A stretch of DNA of 64,000 nt from Vigna angularis (Eukaryota > Streptophyta > Magnoliopsida > Fabales > Fabaceae), in assembly GCF_016808095.1 (NCBI RefSeq), contig NC_068972.1:38099029-38163028 (forward strand). Reading direction: 5' to 3'. Positions 1-11,311 of this stretch are shown here, in pieces. How positions within the stretch are numbered: the first letter of the stretch is position 1; the number at the start of each line of letters is the position of its first letter. The notes under the pieces are model-generated. The model was not told the DNA's origin. It worked only from the letters and a program-made list of their open reading frames with translations, and ran no database searches. The translations under genes were made by a program, and so were the position numbers.

Positions 1-2085
1 TTGTCAAATGTCAATGTTGTTGTGATTGTTGCACTGTACAGGTATCACGTGGGAAAGATGCCGCTGTAATTACACAAGTCACAAGATGAAACAGCTAATG
101 CTTTTGTAACACACAAATGGATCACGGCAAATCCAGAAAGAAATTCGTCATACGTAAATTTTCAAAAACAAAAAAGATATATATATATATATATATATAT
201 AGTTCAAATCAATTAAAAATATCATTAAACGTCTTAAAGGAATCGTTTAATTTAAGTGTGGAATCGTAACAAACCATTTTTGTGTTTTTTAATTGAGATA
301 TATAGATTACTTCATTTTCTCAATCCATTCTATATATGTCACGAAGATTGTTTAAATATTTTATTTGATTTCTTACAATTGATCACATAATTTTAGTTTT
401 TTTTAATCTTTGGACTTTATCTATTTTATACCATCTTTTCTCTAAAAATAAAAATTCTTCTCTATCCTCACATGAGTGAAATAAAAGAGATTTTACAATT
501 TACTTTACAATTAATATCGTTTGATGTTGTTCTACTTTAAGTATTTTAGTGGATGTGAATACGAAGTGACAAAACTTCAGAGAGTGATATTCATTATCTT
601 GCTCTAAATTACAATTTCATGTCATATTGTTTAGGTTCTTGAATGTCATAAGAGTTATTAACTCGTGTTCTTTGTAAAATATAAAATTTCTATCACATTT
701 CATCAATATGGTTATAATTATCATAGAGTTTGTCATAAATTTGATTTCATTAATTAATATAATTTGAAATATATTAAGTATATTTTGTATGTTTTCATTT
801 GTCTCTATATTAAATAATTTGCATTAGCAAGTAACACCTTTAGGTCACAACTTTTTAGAGTATGTGTTTAACTTTTAACATTTTACTATATATTTTAACT
901 TTTATACTCTACAAATAATATCTCATTGGGAAATCAGAAATGAAAAACACGTGTTAAATTCTTAAAGCATTTTATTTTGTTATTGGATTGACCAATCAAG
1001 TATTAAAAGAAATTTAAGTATTGGAGGTTGACATGCATTAACTAGATATAAAAGCAAATTGCAGACAAATCTTACATATATTATAACCTGTTTTAACTAT
1101 ATTTATTAGGTCTATTAAATATTTTTAGAATATCCATAAATACATAATCCTACATTCAACATGTCCAGATTTGAAAAAAAGGAAAAGAAAAATCTTACAT
1201 TAATTAAGAATAATATAAAATTATAATGTATAAGTAAATACATATCTCAGTTAATTTAAAAAAAGTAGACAAGTTGATGACAGTATTTTTCACTGTTAAT
1301 GGAATGTGGAAGATGAAAATTTCCAGCATATGTGGAAGAGTGTCACCCTTGTGGCACACAATGTAAATGTATCAGATATCGATAAGATTCCAATTTATAT
1401 GTCCACCTAAACTTCTCAGCTTATAGTCAACCAACAATAATTCTAGATATCTTTCCTTAATATTCCATTTTAATCAGTTTTTAGTATCCAGAAAGCTATT
1501 AAAAGAACATCATGGAAATATTATTATTTTTTATTTACTTTCTCTACAGTAGCATTGTTTAATAACACCTTTTCTGCCTTTCTGCATACTGTCAGTACAC
1601 AATTTTTCGTTCGATATCAAGTTTTCAATAAGAGAATTACAGTATTGAGCAAGATTGTATCCATGATTTTTATGGTTACAAATTAATTTTATATAATTCA
1701 TAAATTATTTTTATTGATAAAAAATTGTGACTAAATATTTCTAAAAATTTACTCTCGATATATAAAATTACAAGTTATTTAACATTAAGATTAGGTATTA
1801 TTTGAGTAAATTTAATTTTCAGAAACTACTTTCAGTAATCATAATAATTATTACGGTCAATAATATTTTAGATATATATGTTGAAATGAAGTCATTTTTT
1901 TACACAATTTAACAGTTTTAGTGCTGTATAAATTTCTTTATAGTTCCACTTCTAATCATGATCTTTAAAACTTTATCGAGGTAAACATAGCAGAATTTCA
2001 AAGTACCTTCGATTAATATAAGATATCCGTTTTTGTCATCCCTGCTTTTGTTTTCTTAACTATACTCTATAAGATATCCGGTACC
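1..2085. other. AT-rich intergenic stretch without a gene
   Basis: No exon-like coding stretch, RNA gene or element terminus could be recognised on either strand. A short AT dinucleotide run lies at about 178-201. The rest is low-complexity AT-rich sequence typical of plant intergenic DNA. Confidence 0.6.
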
Positions 2086-2839
2086 AGGTCGGACGTGTAT
2101 CTAGACGTCCGACTGTACAGGTCGGACGTCTAAGACCCTAGAACGAGTTTGGCTTCTATAATTCATCGGATGTCTTTGTATACACTGACAAACGTCTATA
2201 GACGTCCGATGTGACATTAACAGACATCTAGTGGGTATTTTAAAAAAAAAATTGATTTATTTTTACAATAAAATCACACCTGCACTAGTAAAAAAAGGAC
2301 TTTTGAAGGCGTTATATATGCTTCGGTTACGAAAAACTGAAGCATAAAACCCTATATACCTCGGTCACCAGTTCACCCGAAGCAGAATGGTTGTACTGTC
2401 TCGGTTGATAGAAAACTCGAAACATATATCATTGCAAATCAGGCCGTCCTGTCTCACAACTTTTCAAACAGCCTTACTGCCTCGGTTTTTTAGGCACCCG
2501 AGACCTATGCACCTGTGAATGCCTGCTCTTCGCCTGCTTTTTTCGCCTGCTTTTTTGCCTGCTTTTTGCCTGAACCACTGACAGGTTAGCTACGACATCG
2601 GTTCTTCAAGAACCGAGGTGTTTAAGGGGGACTTTATACTTCGACCATTGCTTTTAACCGGTGCAATATTGTGATATTACCTCGGGCTTTGGTAACCGAG
2701 GTAGTAGCTTCATTCACCTCGACTTAATCTACACGCCCAACACAGCTTCTTCTCCCTAAATTTTTTTTTCTCTTTGTTGAGTCAACCAAATCTGGGATAT
2801 CACTCTTCCTGTTTACTCGCCTCTCTCTGATGAGGAAAC

Positions 2840-2975
2840 CGGATCTGGGATTTTCCATGAACGAGAGTGCGGTGACTGAAAGCCCAAACCAAGAGTGCGG
2901 ATCTGGGATTTTCCATGAACGAGAGTGCAGATCTGGGATTTTCCATGAACGAGAGTGTGGATCTGGGATTTGTCA
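2840..2975. repeat. Tandem repeat, roughly 30-bp units
   Basis: Four copies of a unit containing ATCTGGGATTTTCCATGAAC start near 2842, 2899, 2927 and 2957. The last is truncated. Just downstream (about 3070-3145) a separate roughly 39-bp GC-rich unit is duplicated. Both lie in the captured-looking GC-rich interior of the nested CACTA. Confidence 0.75.
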
Positions 2976-3721
2976 CCCGAGACAGCCCCAACGCGATGCG
3001 AAGCCACGCCATGGAGATTGCCAACGGCGCAGACATCACCGACTGTGTGGTCCAGTTCGCGCGGAGGCGTTTGCGCGGCGTCCTCTCCCTCACCGGCTCC
3101 TGGCTCGTTTGCGCGGCGTCCTCTCCCTCACCGGTTCGTTTCTCCCCAGACCATCCCCTCGTGGTGCCACCAGTCTCACCATCTATCTCGCGGGAGGCCA
3201 GGGACAAATCGTTGGCGGCGGGGTGGTGGGCTCACTGGTGGCGGCTGGTCCAGTTTTGATCAAGAGTAGGGTGGTGTCGGCGGGTCTCTGCCTGGGATGG
3301 GAGGCGGTCCTTGTAACATCCCAATATCTCACATTATATAATTCATAATTTATATATTGTAACATTACATTTACGGTAATATCCCGTAATCTCACACTTA
3401 AAAATTCACAGTTAATATACATATTTTAAACTCAGATTTCAACTATAAACTCCTAAGTATAACTTGAATCCTTCTAACTTATTCTTCGATCTCTTTCTTC
3501 ATTGGTATTGTTTCAGACGACATTCCTTCATCTGCTCCCGTATAATATCACGCATTATACGATCATCGCATTCACATGCACACACAAGTAAGGGTGAGCT
3601 AACAATTCAATACAATAAACATACCTCGATATCAAACCATACTATGCTCACTATACCAGATCAAATTACATCAACAAATATGAGTTACACACTAAACCAC
3701 ATTGCATGCATCAATATATAT

Positions 3722-3838
3722 CAAACACCAAATCAGAATGCATACACCAATATGCATCATGCATACACCAATATGCATCATGCATACACCAATATGCATC
3801 AAACACCAAATCAGAATGCATACACCAATATGCATCAC
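3722..3838. repeat. 21-bp minisatellite
   Basis: Three head-to-tail copies of a unit containing CATACACCAATATGCATCAT start at 3740, 3761 and 3782. A fourth copy at about 3817 is separated by a second copy of the flanking AACACCAAATCAGAAT block (3723 and 3802). This indicates a duplication of a larger unit. Confidence 0.8.
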
Positions 3839-4289
3839 GTCCATCCATCCCAAAAGTCATACAAATTGACTATATCGCATACATTCACATATCCTCCACA
3901 TAAATCACATCATTATAATTCCCAATCATGTTCAGATGCATAAATTCAAATCTAATAAAATCCAATTATTTCAGAAATCATACAAACTGAATATATTCCA
4001 ACAAGATATATTACACAATAATTTAACAGTACATAATCTGTTCAATAGGATTTAAGTTAAAAACTTGTCGAGTAGACTTCCAGGAAAGAGAGGTGCGTCA
4101 CAATGGACAACTTAAGTACCAAATCTTTCCTTAGCCAAAGCGTTCCTCAACTAGTTTTTAACAAATTTCTTATTTACAGATTTAAAACAATAGCATATAA
4201 TATTAACACCGAAAGTTAATATAGATATCAAAAAAATAGAAATTTAAGCAATATTGAGATCTCTAAGAAGATACGAAATTAATATCTAT

Positions 4290-4950
4290 AAATCTGTAAC
4301 TCCGATTTCAAATCTGAATGGTCACAATAATTCACTATTTGTTATGAACTACATATTAAAATTTCAGGTTGATCCAACGGTTAACTAGATAGATATTGAG
4401 GTTTTACCGAGGTAACTCAGGTGCAGAATTTTAAGTGGTTTTCGGTTATACTAAAAATGCGGAACTAATCTCCCTAAGCACAGACATTTAATTACAAATC
4501 TGAACGGTCAAAATGACTTAATATGTCTTATGAATTACATTCTAAATTTTGGGCTCAATCTAACGGTAAATGAAATATATATGAAATTTTTACCATGATA
4601 ACTTAAGAACAGAAATATAGTGTTCATCAGATTTTTCAAAACTTAAAAATTATTTTCTCCAAACATAGACTTTCAATTTAAAATCCGATCGGTCAAAGTG
4701 TATTAATATATCTTAGGAATCATATATAAAATTTTCAAGTTGATCTAACGGTCAAATAAGTCATAATATATATTTTACCGAGATGCCTCAGTAACAGATC
4801 TACAGGGGTAATTAATTTACTCAAACATGTAGGATTTATTTCTCTAAGTACAGACTTCTAATTATAAATCCAAACGGTCAAAGTGAAGAAATAGGTCTTA
4901 GGATTCATATATTAAAATTTTAGTTAAATCCAACGGTCAAAATAATTAAA
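4290..4950. repeat. About 185-bp diverged tandem repeat, four copies
   Basis: A block resembling AATCTGAACGGTCAAA recurs at about 4305, 4492, 4677 and 4862 (spacing 187, 185, 185). In each copy it is followed by a TATGAATTACAT-like segment and then a (G/A)ATC(C/T)AACGGT segment. The copies are diverged but keep the same order of conserved blocks. They form the centre of the solo LTR. Confidence 0.75.
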
Positions 4951-5633
4951 AGAAAAGTTTTACCATACTAACTCAAAAATAAGAAAATTATAATCATGAA
5001 AACTAAATTTATATAAGTGAATAAATAACTACCATTACCAAAATTTTAACATACTCATAACTCATATATTCATTATCATAACATGGATAAAAAATCATAT
5101 ACAAGAAGGATTAGCTCCCCTTACCTCTATTCTAGACTTAATCTCCTGCTCCGAATTTGTTTCCCCGAAACCCTTCAGAACCTCTACTCTTCTTGCAACT
5201 AAAAATTTCTCCCTAACTCTTTCTTCTCTATTTCTCAAGCTCTCACTTGATTCCTCTTTTCTTGGTGCAAAATACCCTTCCCTCCCATGGCTATTTATAG
5301 TAAAAAAAATTTACTATTCATTAATATTTTAATATTATTTATTATTTTAATATTATTTAAAAATAATATTTCAATCATTTTCTCACCAAATCTGATCCTA
5401 ATTTCTACCTACTACTTTCTTCCATGCTAAGGAATCTTAATGCTGAAAATTTATTTTTACTATTTACTTTTTACTATTTACTATTTACTTTTTACTATTC
5501 AATTTAAAAAAATTTACTAAATAAGTTACTAAAAATTTGAACCTCTCCTTCTAAAATTACTATAATTTTATATCCAAAATTTACAATTTTCTATCCATTA
5601 AAATTATTATTACTAATAAAATACTAAATTTAC

Positions 5634-5635
<2 letters not shown>

Positions 5636-5667
<32 letters not shown>
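5636..5667. repeat. (TA)n microsatellite
   Basis: An uninterrupted TA run of about 30 bp followed by a T tract, at the inner edge of the solo LTR's right end. Confidence 0.9.
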
Positions 5668-5675
<8 letters not shown>

Positions 5676-5694
5676 TCATGAATCTTACAGTCCT

Positions 5695-5860
5695 GGCGAA
5701 GCTTCGTCGTCAATTTCGGTGTATAATAATAATGTTCCTCCGAATCTGGATCTTCCAAACGAGCAACAGGTGAACCATGAAGCTTGTTCTTCTCCTTTGG
5801 GTCATGCTCCTCATGCCAGATCTCCTTTCCAAAGATGAACATCGATTTTCTCAAATTCAA
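5695..5860 (-). pseudogene. Unidentified coding-like fragment inside a CACTA element
   Basis: The minus strand encodes an open, compositionally protein-like stretch that includes IWHEEHDPKEKNK, LHGSPVARLEDPDSEEHYYY and TPKLTTKLRQD. It ends exactly where the solo LTR is inserted (5689/5690), so the original reading frame was probably longer. I do not recognise the family. Its charged composition differs from the AT-rich surroundings. A captured host exon is the likeliest explanation, but a fragment of the CACTA's own gene is possible. Confidence 0.35.
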
Positions 5861-6298
5861 CGGAACACTGTATTTTTATTTAAATATAATAATATTATTA
5901 TTATTATTATTATTAAAAAAAAAAAGACCTTACTGTCTCGGTTATGATCGCAACCGAAGCAGTAGAGGTGACATACTGGATCGGTTGGCTTGACCCGAGG
6001 CGAAATCATTCAACTTTGGGCCTCGGTCTGGAACCGAGGCATAAAACTCTGGACTTTTTGTCTCGCCTGTATATGCCTCGGTCCAGGAACCGCTGTCGAA
6101 TGACGAAAATAACCGGTGTCGTATCCCCTAACTGTACTAGTGCTGAAAAGCAGAAAATTGTCCCAGAACATTATAATATAATATATAAACTCGTTTGAAG
6201 TTAACAAAGTACTAAAAAATAATCCAAAACCTAAACTATCAAAAGTTAAAGTTAAACTAAATGTAAATATGTTCAACAACAATAATAAATCTTCCTAT

Positions 6299-6570
6299 CT
6301 AAGTCCATCTTTGCAGAAGATAAGTTGTCCACTCCTGTTTTATCTTCTTAATTGTGTCCTTTGGTATAACAGATGTACTCTTGAAGCGCTGCAAAATGAA
6401 GAAAGATGCATTATGTACCTAAAACAACAAAGTTAAGTTGTTAGAAACTATAAGAATCTAAATAAGTTAAGCATCATTACCTCACTCCAGTCATTGACAG
6501 CTTGAATGATGGTCTTAATCCAAGACATGACATGATAGCCACATTCCCATGAATCTAGCTGCTTGTTACA
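6299..6570 (-). pseudogene. Ulp1-like (C48) cysteine protease C-terminal fragment, transposon-borne
   Basis: Two minus-strand exons join in phase 0. The first, 6570-6481, encodes LDSWECGYHVMSWIKTII and ends at a GTAATG donor. The second, 6388-6299, follows a TTTTGCAG acceptor, encodes FKSTSVIPKDTIKKIKQEW, continues YLLQRWT and ends in a stop at 6301-6299. The ECGYHVM block matches the catalytic-cysteine block of Ulp1/SENP-type C48 peptidases, and here the Cys is retained. The His and Asp part of the catalytic domain was not found upstream. C48-like proteins are known cargo of plant CACTA and Mutator-like elements. Lying between GACGTCCGA arrays, this is most likely element cargo and not a host SUMO protease. 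Confidence 0.65.
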
Positions 6571-6695
6571 CTAAAATGACAAACTAAATAATCAAGCATT
6601 TAGATCATTCAATAACTAGTAAAATAAATTAGAACTATAAATACCTTACAACCTTTGAAAAATAATTTTTCCAAACTGTCCAATCGGACAATTCA

Positions 6696-6741
6696 AAATT
6701 TAACACAAACGATTAAAAGATTAATCGTTTGTGTTAAATTT
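6696..6741. repeat. Perfect 21-bp inverted repeat with 4-nt loop
   Basis: Positions 6696-6716 and 6721-6741 are perfect reverse complements separated by AAGA. The arm core is ACACAAACGATTAA. It lies 120 bp upstream of the Ulp1-like fragment's first visible exon on the minus strand, so its transcript could fold into a hairpin. Confidence 0.85.
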
Positions 6742-6825
6742 CAAACGGGAACTAAGTTTCACTCAATTAGATACTAATAATCTAACATACCAATCATAAC
6801 AACACAACAAAACTTTTATCACATG

Positions 6826-7020
6826 CATATTCAAAAGCCAATAACATGCATACGCAAAAGCCAATAACATGCATACACAAAAGTCAATAACATGTATATA
6901 TCCAAAAGCCAACAACATGCAAATCCAAAAGCCAACAACATGCGAATTCGAAAGTTAATAACATGCATATCCAAATGCCAAAAACATGCATACCGAAAAG
7001 CCAATAACATGCATAGACAA
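6826..7020. repeat. 22-24-bp minisatellite, about eight copies
   Basis: Head-to-tail diverged copies of a unit like CAAAAGCCAATAACATGCATA run through this interval. Read on the minus strand they give a repeated leucine/tyrosine/histidine-rich pseudo-peptide, which is a by-product of the repeat. Confidence 0.8.
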
Positions 7021-7365
7021 AAACTTTTAAACAAGAATGCTAACCTTCTTAACCGATTACAAACGTAGTGGAGGATTTTGAGGAGTGGAAAATGCAAAAA
7101 AAACGCTGCCCAAGAATGCAAGAAATCGCCGCCCAAGGAAACGAGCAAAACTGCACCAAAACACAGCGAAAACTCATTTCAATCGGTTCAAATGGAAGAT
7201 AATCAATCAAAGACTAATTTAATCGGAGTAAAAGTAAGTTTAAACGGTCCAAAAGAGAAAAAATAAACATGAAAATGCAAAGCCGCGAGAGAAAACACGA
7301 GGAGGAAGATGATGAATAGTGCGCGAAACTGCCCCGAGTTCGCGCAAATGTAATAAAACAGCCTT

Positions 7366-7960
7366 AGACGTCGGGGGCCTCCCCCATCGGACGTCTATAG
7401 AGACATCAGACATCCAACATAAGGGGCCCGAACGTCTATGGATATTTAAAAAATTAATTTTGGCGGAGGCTATACACGTCCGATATATGGGGTCCGGACG
7501 TCTAAAGAGACATTAGATGTTCGACATAAGGGCCCGGACGTCTAAAGCAATGGAACAGGGCACCTTTTCACCTACCTGTCAGGTCATTAGACGTCCGACA
7601 TAGGGGCCCGGACGTCTATAGAGACATCAGACGTCCGACATAGGGGCTCGAACGTCTTAAGCAACACCGTTTCACCTACTTGGCAGGTCATTAGGCATCC
7701 GACATAGGTCTACACTGCGAAATAAAATGACTTTTGGTATTCTTTGCCACCATGAGACGTCCGGGTCCTTCCAGTCGGACGTCTTAGAGCTGTAAAAAAT
7801 TATTTTCTACCACATTTTGGCGTCAGACTGGGAGGAGCTGACGTTTTTGTTAGTATAGTCGTCGGGGACTACTCCCGTCGAACGTCTACAACATTAACTT
7901 ATTTACGGAAGTGTCACCGATCATTTTTTACATTGAATATTCGAGGGTCGAACGACTAAA
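7366..7960. repeat. CACTA subterminal array of GACGTCCGA-type motifs
   Basis: About fifteen copies of GACGTCCGAC or GTCGGACGTC and near variants occur in both orientations, often paired around GGGGCCC-like spacers. The array stops about 35 bp before the terminus at 7993. Such arrays are the usual transposase-binding region of CACTA elements; the binding role is family knowledge and is not shown here. Confidence 0.75.
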
Positions 7961-7993
7961 AGATGACGTTAAAGTCCTTTTATGCACTAGTGT

Positions 7994-9571
7994 TAATTAG
8001 AGAACTAAAATAGGTGTCTTAATCGCCTATATATTACGAAAACATGAAATTGAGTAAGAATTGCTAGAGGGAAATAAAATTAATAATTATGAACTAATAC
8101 TATATAAACACTAGCATGATTAGAATTATAGGGCTTTAATATATATTGGAAAAAAAATAAAAAAGGGTTTTAAAAATTTGTTCCTTGGCTTGTACAAATC
8201 GATGTGAAAGCACTTAAGATAACTTAGAATTTGATTAAAAAGAGATCGACATTCATTTGTCTCTAAATTAAAGAAGATATTTGGTCGAATGTTTTTAATG
8301 TGTGTTTGATTTGAGAGGTGAGAACCAGAAAGGTTGTCTTGTCGGAAATATTTGATGAGATATGAGGGGCATATAGATAGCAGAATTTCAAAGGTAGTTT
8401 GAGAATGGTATGAGTGGGGAAGAACAGTTAAAATGGAATTGTTGATAGCATAACATTCACTATGAAAATATTGGTCAAGTTGTGAGTGATATTATTATTC
8501 AGACAAGATATTATCCCTGTCCAATTATATTGTGCTACCGTAAAATATCATTCTAATATCTCACTCATTTGGCAAATCTATCATAGAGTAGTAGTATGAT
8601 TATTAAGAAGTAGTAAATTTAATTAATGCCGAACCCCCAAAACATTGGTTTAATTAATGAATAGTATGATAATCAACAACAAATAAGAATATATTTTAGA
8701 CAATTTTAATAATATATTAAGTTATAAAATAAGATTTACCTTTATTTATTTATTTATTGTAAATTCGTTTTATTCATTATAGACGTGAAATCTCTAACAA
8801 ATATATTACATGTATAATATTAATGTAGTATATAAACCTCTTTACATTATTTTACAAGCTAACTTTTTAGTGTTAAATTCAAATTTTAAGATATTATCTG
8901 AGTTTATCTCAATAATTATTATTAAATTTATTAGGTCACTTATAGACATTGATTAGTTCCGTAAATTTAATATTGGTAAAGACCCTAATAATTTATTTTG
9001 TAAATTTATTTTACAAGTTTTAAAACACCCTATAATATTTAAGATTGAGGTCTAAACAAAAGAAAACTATAAAATTATTATTTTTAACTGATTTTGAGTT
9101 TATATTTTTCTTATGTTTAAAAATTAAGTTAGGCTTCAATTACTAAAATAATTGTAATGAATTGATATAAATATAAAACTTAAAAATGTCTAAATTATTT
9201 ATTTTTTTAGCATTAACACACATGTGTACACTCACATACACATCACACCTACATCCACACACAGTGAACTTGTGGTTCAAAAATGATGTTTCCTAAATCA
9301 TTTTATCTTATTGTTTTTTGCATATATAATTTTTATAAAAAAGTTTACACGAAAAAGACTTTTATCCCAATATGAATAATAATAAACTTGTGAACATTAA
9401 TAGAAAACTTTTGCTATTTTTTAAATTAAAGAGTAAGTGTATAGGATTAGGAATAAATTTAAGAAACATATGAATAATATTATTTTTGATATTTTGTTGT
9501 TGAAAATTTTAATATTGATGGTGAATATAAACATAATAATATGACAAATTTTCATATGTTAATTGGTTGAG
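7994..9571. other. AT-rich intergenic stretch without a gene
   Basis: Nothing supportable was seen on either strand. ATTTATTT runs near 8740-8760 and a short CA-rich segment near 9220-9265 are the only visible low-complexity features. Confidence 0.5.
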
Positions 9572-9823
9572 GTGAATATTGATGGTGCAACTAAGAGTTG
9601 TCCTAATTTGACTTCATATGTTGATATTTTTAGAGGAAGTCAAGGTGAATGTGTGAGCAAAATTTTAGCTTTTTCAGGAATACATATTTCTATTTATGTT
9701 GAGTTTATAGGGTCACATACTTTGAAGCATGCTTGGAGATAGAACTTTCAAAGCTTTTTTTGAAAAATGATTCTTCTCAAGTCTCATGGTTTTTTGGATT
9801 AATGAATGGTTCCTTGGAGCTTT
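9572..9823 (+). pseudogene. LINE-type RNase H domain remnant
   Basis: Reading from 9572 gives VNIDGATKS, then DIFRGSQGECVSKI, then LAFSGI, and after a stop near 9740 and a frame change KNDSSQVSWFFG. This follows the order of the RNase H-like (RVT_3) domain found in plant non-LTR retrotransposons and derived proteins: N-V/I-D-G-A start, gGiFRgs.Ge core and E-x-DS segment. The first catalytic Asp (NIDG) and the late DS are visible; in-frame stops and a frameshift show it is dead. No reverse transcriptase was recognised nearby. Confidence 0.6.
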
Positions 9824-10138
9824 AGAGAAAGATAGTGTCGGTGCTTGCATTTCTGTATGCATATACAATTCAAAGTTTCTTATGTTTTTCATGAAAAAAT
9901 CATTGTGTTGATAAGTTACTAATTTAACTGTCATACGTAGAGAACAATACATGTGATTTAATATTTTATCTCAACGTATTTATTTAGATTTTTCATTATA
10001 AGTATAGTTTGCCTATATATTGTGAAGTGTAAATTTTATCATAAGTTTGACGTAGTTTTCCATACTTTATATTTTTTTATTTTTCATAAATTTTCATGTA
10101 ATAACTAACCTATGAAAGATGTAATAGTGATACCTAAC

Positions 10139-11023
10139 TAGGGTTGGGCATAATTAACCTAACTACACTAAATTATAGATTATCCATACTATATTAAACT
10201 ATAAAAACTAAACTATTTTTACTAATAACTAAATTATACTATGTTGTGGTTCAGTTTTAAAAGACTGAACCTTTATAGTTACAGTGCAGTTAACTGTATA
10301 AACTATCTCTTTTATGTTTATCTTTTCCACCGTGCTTTGTGATAAAGTCTTTTCCTATTACTTTTTTCTTTCAATCATCGATTCACCACGGTTAGAAATT
10401 TTTTTGTTGATGGTCCTGTTCTATTATTGCAATTTTAGATTTAATTTTCTCATATTAAACTTATAAGTTTTTATTTCTGATTTAATTTTAGTATCTTACC
10501 TTAATTGGGGATTTTTTATTTAGTTAATTTTTATATTAATTAGCTGTTCTTAAGTTTAGACAATCTACAGCATAATTAAATTGTGTCTCATTCTTATTCA
10601 ATTCTTCATGAGGAAACATAAACAAATTATCTGCCTTATGATAAATGATTTCTGTTAAATATAAAATTATTTTAATAAATTATATGTAAAAATTATATTC
10701 TGCATATAATAATATTTTATATGATCTGTATATATAGTCTAAAAATATATAATTTATCTTAAAGATAAAAATAAATAACAAAATTTAAAACAAATTGCCG
10801 TAAAAACTGTGTAACGGAAAAGTCAAGAGTTTGGTAAAACTGACTTACACTTGTAATCTGGAAATAGTTTAGTTATTAGTTAACTGGTATAAATTCAGTT
10901 TTTTAAAACTGAATTCTTAAATAGTACAGTTTATATATAATATCAAATAGTTTAGTTTTTTTGTAGTTTATTAAAAATATAGTTAACTGTAGTATATAAT
11001 TTAGTATCTTATGCCCAACCCTA
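10139..11023. mobile_element. Non-autonomous hAT-like transposon (885 bp)
   Basis: Terminal inverted repeats start TAGGGTTGGGCATAA on the left and end TTATGCCCAACCCTA-like on the right, with one mismatch near the inner end. A perfect 8-bp target duplication TACCTAAC lies at 10131-10138 and 11024-11031. TAGGGxTGGGCA termini with 8-bp duplications are characteristic of plant hAT elements. No transposase reading frame is present. The ends carry AACTGAAT-type inverted motifs. Confidence 0.85.
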
Positions 11024-11054
11024 TACCTAACACGACCTTGTCTAGAAAGAATGT

Positions 11055-11159
11055 AATAACTGATATGTAACACACTATATTATCTAAAAGGAAAATAATA
11101 ACTGATATGTAACACACTATATTATCTAAAAGGAAAATAATAACTGATATGTAACACAC
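11055..11159. repeat. 42-bp tandem repeat, 2.5 copies
   Basis: A unit beginning AATAACTGATATGTAACACA starts at 11055, 11097 and 11139 with nearly identical copies, indicating recent tandem duplication. Confidence 0.9.
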
Positions 11160-11273
11160 GGTATAGATTGATGAAGTTAAAATATTTATTATTAGAAAAC
11201 ATTCATTTTCTTTTTGTTTTTTATTATAATATTTAATAACTATATATGTTCACTACTGATATATTCAAATGTA

Positions 11274-11278
<5 letters not shown>

Positions 11279-11308
<30 letters not shown>
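11279..11308. repeat. (TA)n microsatellite
   Basis: Uninterrupted TA run of about 30 bp. Confidence 0.9.

Positions 11309-11311
<3 letters not shown>

Larger units (their letters stand above)
3312..5689 (-). mobile_element. Solo LTR (2.4 kb) inserted in the nested CACTA
   Basis: The segment begins TGTAACATCCC and ends ATCTTACA (TG...CA). It is flanked by a perfect 5-bp duplication GTCCT at 3307-3311 and 5690-5694. No internal retroviral-type coding sequence or second LTR is present, so it reads as a solo LTR left by LTR-LTR recombination. A TATA-like CTATAAATAG on the minus strand near 5290-5300 suggests minus orientation. It contains a 21-bp minisatellite (3740-3838) and four roughly 185-bp tandem units (4290-4950). 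It shares the TGT(A/G)ACATC start with the solo LTR at 49028. The family is probably Ty3/gypsy, which is inference from length only. Confidence 0.8.
2283..6142. mobile_element. Nested non-autonomous CACTA transposon (CACTAGTA termini)
   Basis: The left end reads CACTAGTAAAAAAAGG and the right end reads GTACTAGTG. The element is flanked by a perfect 3-bp target duplication CTG (2280-2282 and 6143-6145), as expected for CACTA/En-Spm. Both ends are rich in short inverted and direct copies of CTTCGGTT / AACCGAAG (about 2318-2720 and 5934-6110). No transposase was seen. The interior has a GC-rich segment (about 2960-3310) and a minus-strand coding-like stretch (5695-5860). It is interrupted by a solo LTR at 3312-5689. 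It sits inside the older element at 2086-7993. Confidence 0.8.
2086..7993. mobile_element. Outer CACTA-like transposon remnant with GACGTCCGA subterminal repeats
   Basis: The right end at 7983-7993 reads GCACTAGTG, the inverted form of a CACTAGTGC terminus. Repeats of the type AGACGTCCGAC / GTCGGACGTCT occur in both orientations at 2088-2225 and at 7366-7960. These mirrored arrays look like the subterminal repeats of one CACTA element split by the younger insertion at 2283-6142. No CACTA terminus was found to the left of 2086, so the left end is lost or diverged and no target duplication could be paired. The interior right half carries a Ulp1-like protease fragment (6299-6570). The grouping of left and right arrays into one element is inference. 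Confidence 0.55.

Noticed and set aside
1..110. Possible exon edge at the window start (GTACAG before GTATCACG)
   Set aside because: A lone splice-like word without an open, recognisable coding stretch on either side.
3722..3838. Regular direct repeats that could suggest a CRISPR-like array
   Set aside because: Repeats are head to tail without unique spacers and lie in a plant LTR; it is a minisatellite. The same applies to 6826-7020 and 49613-49770.
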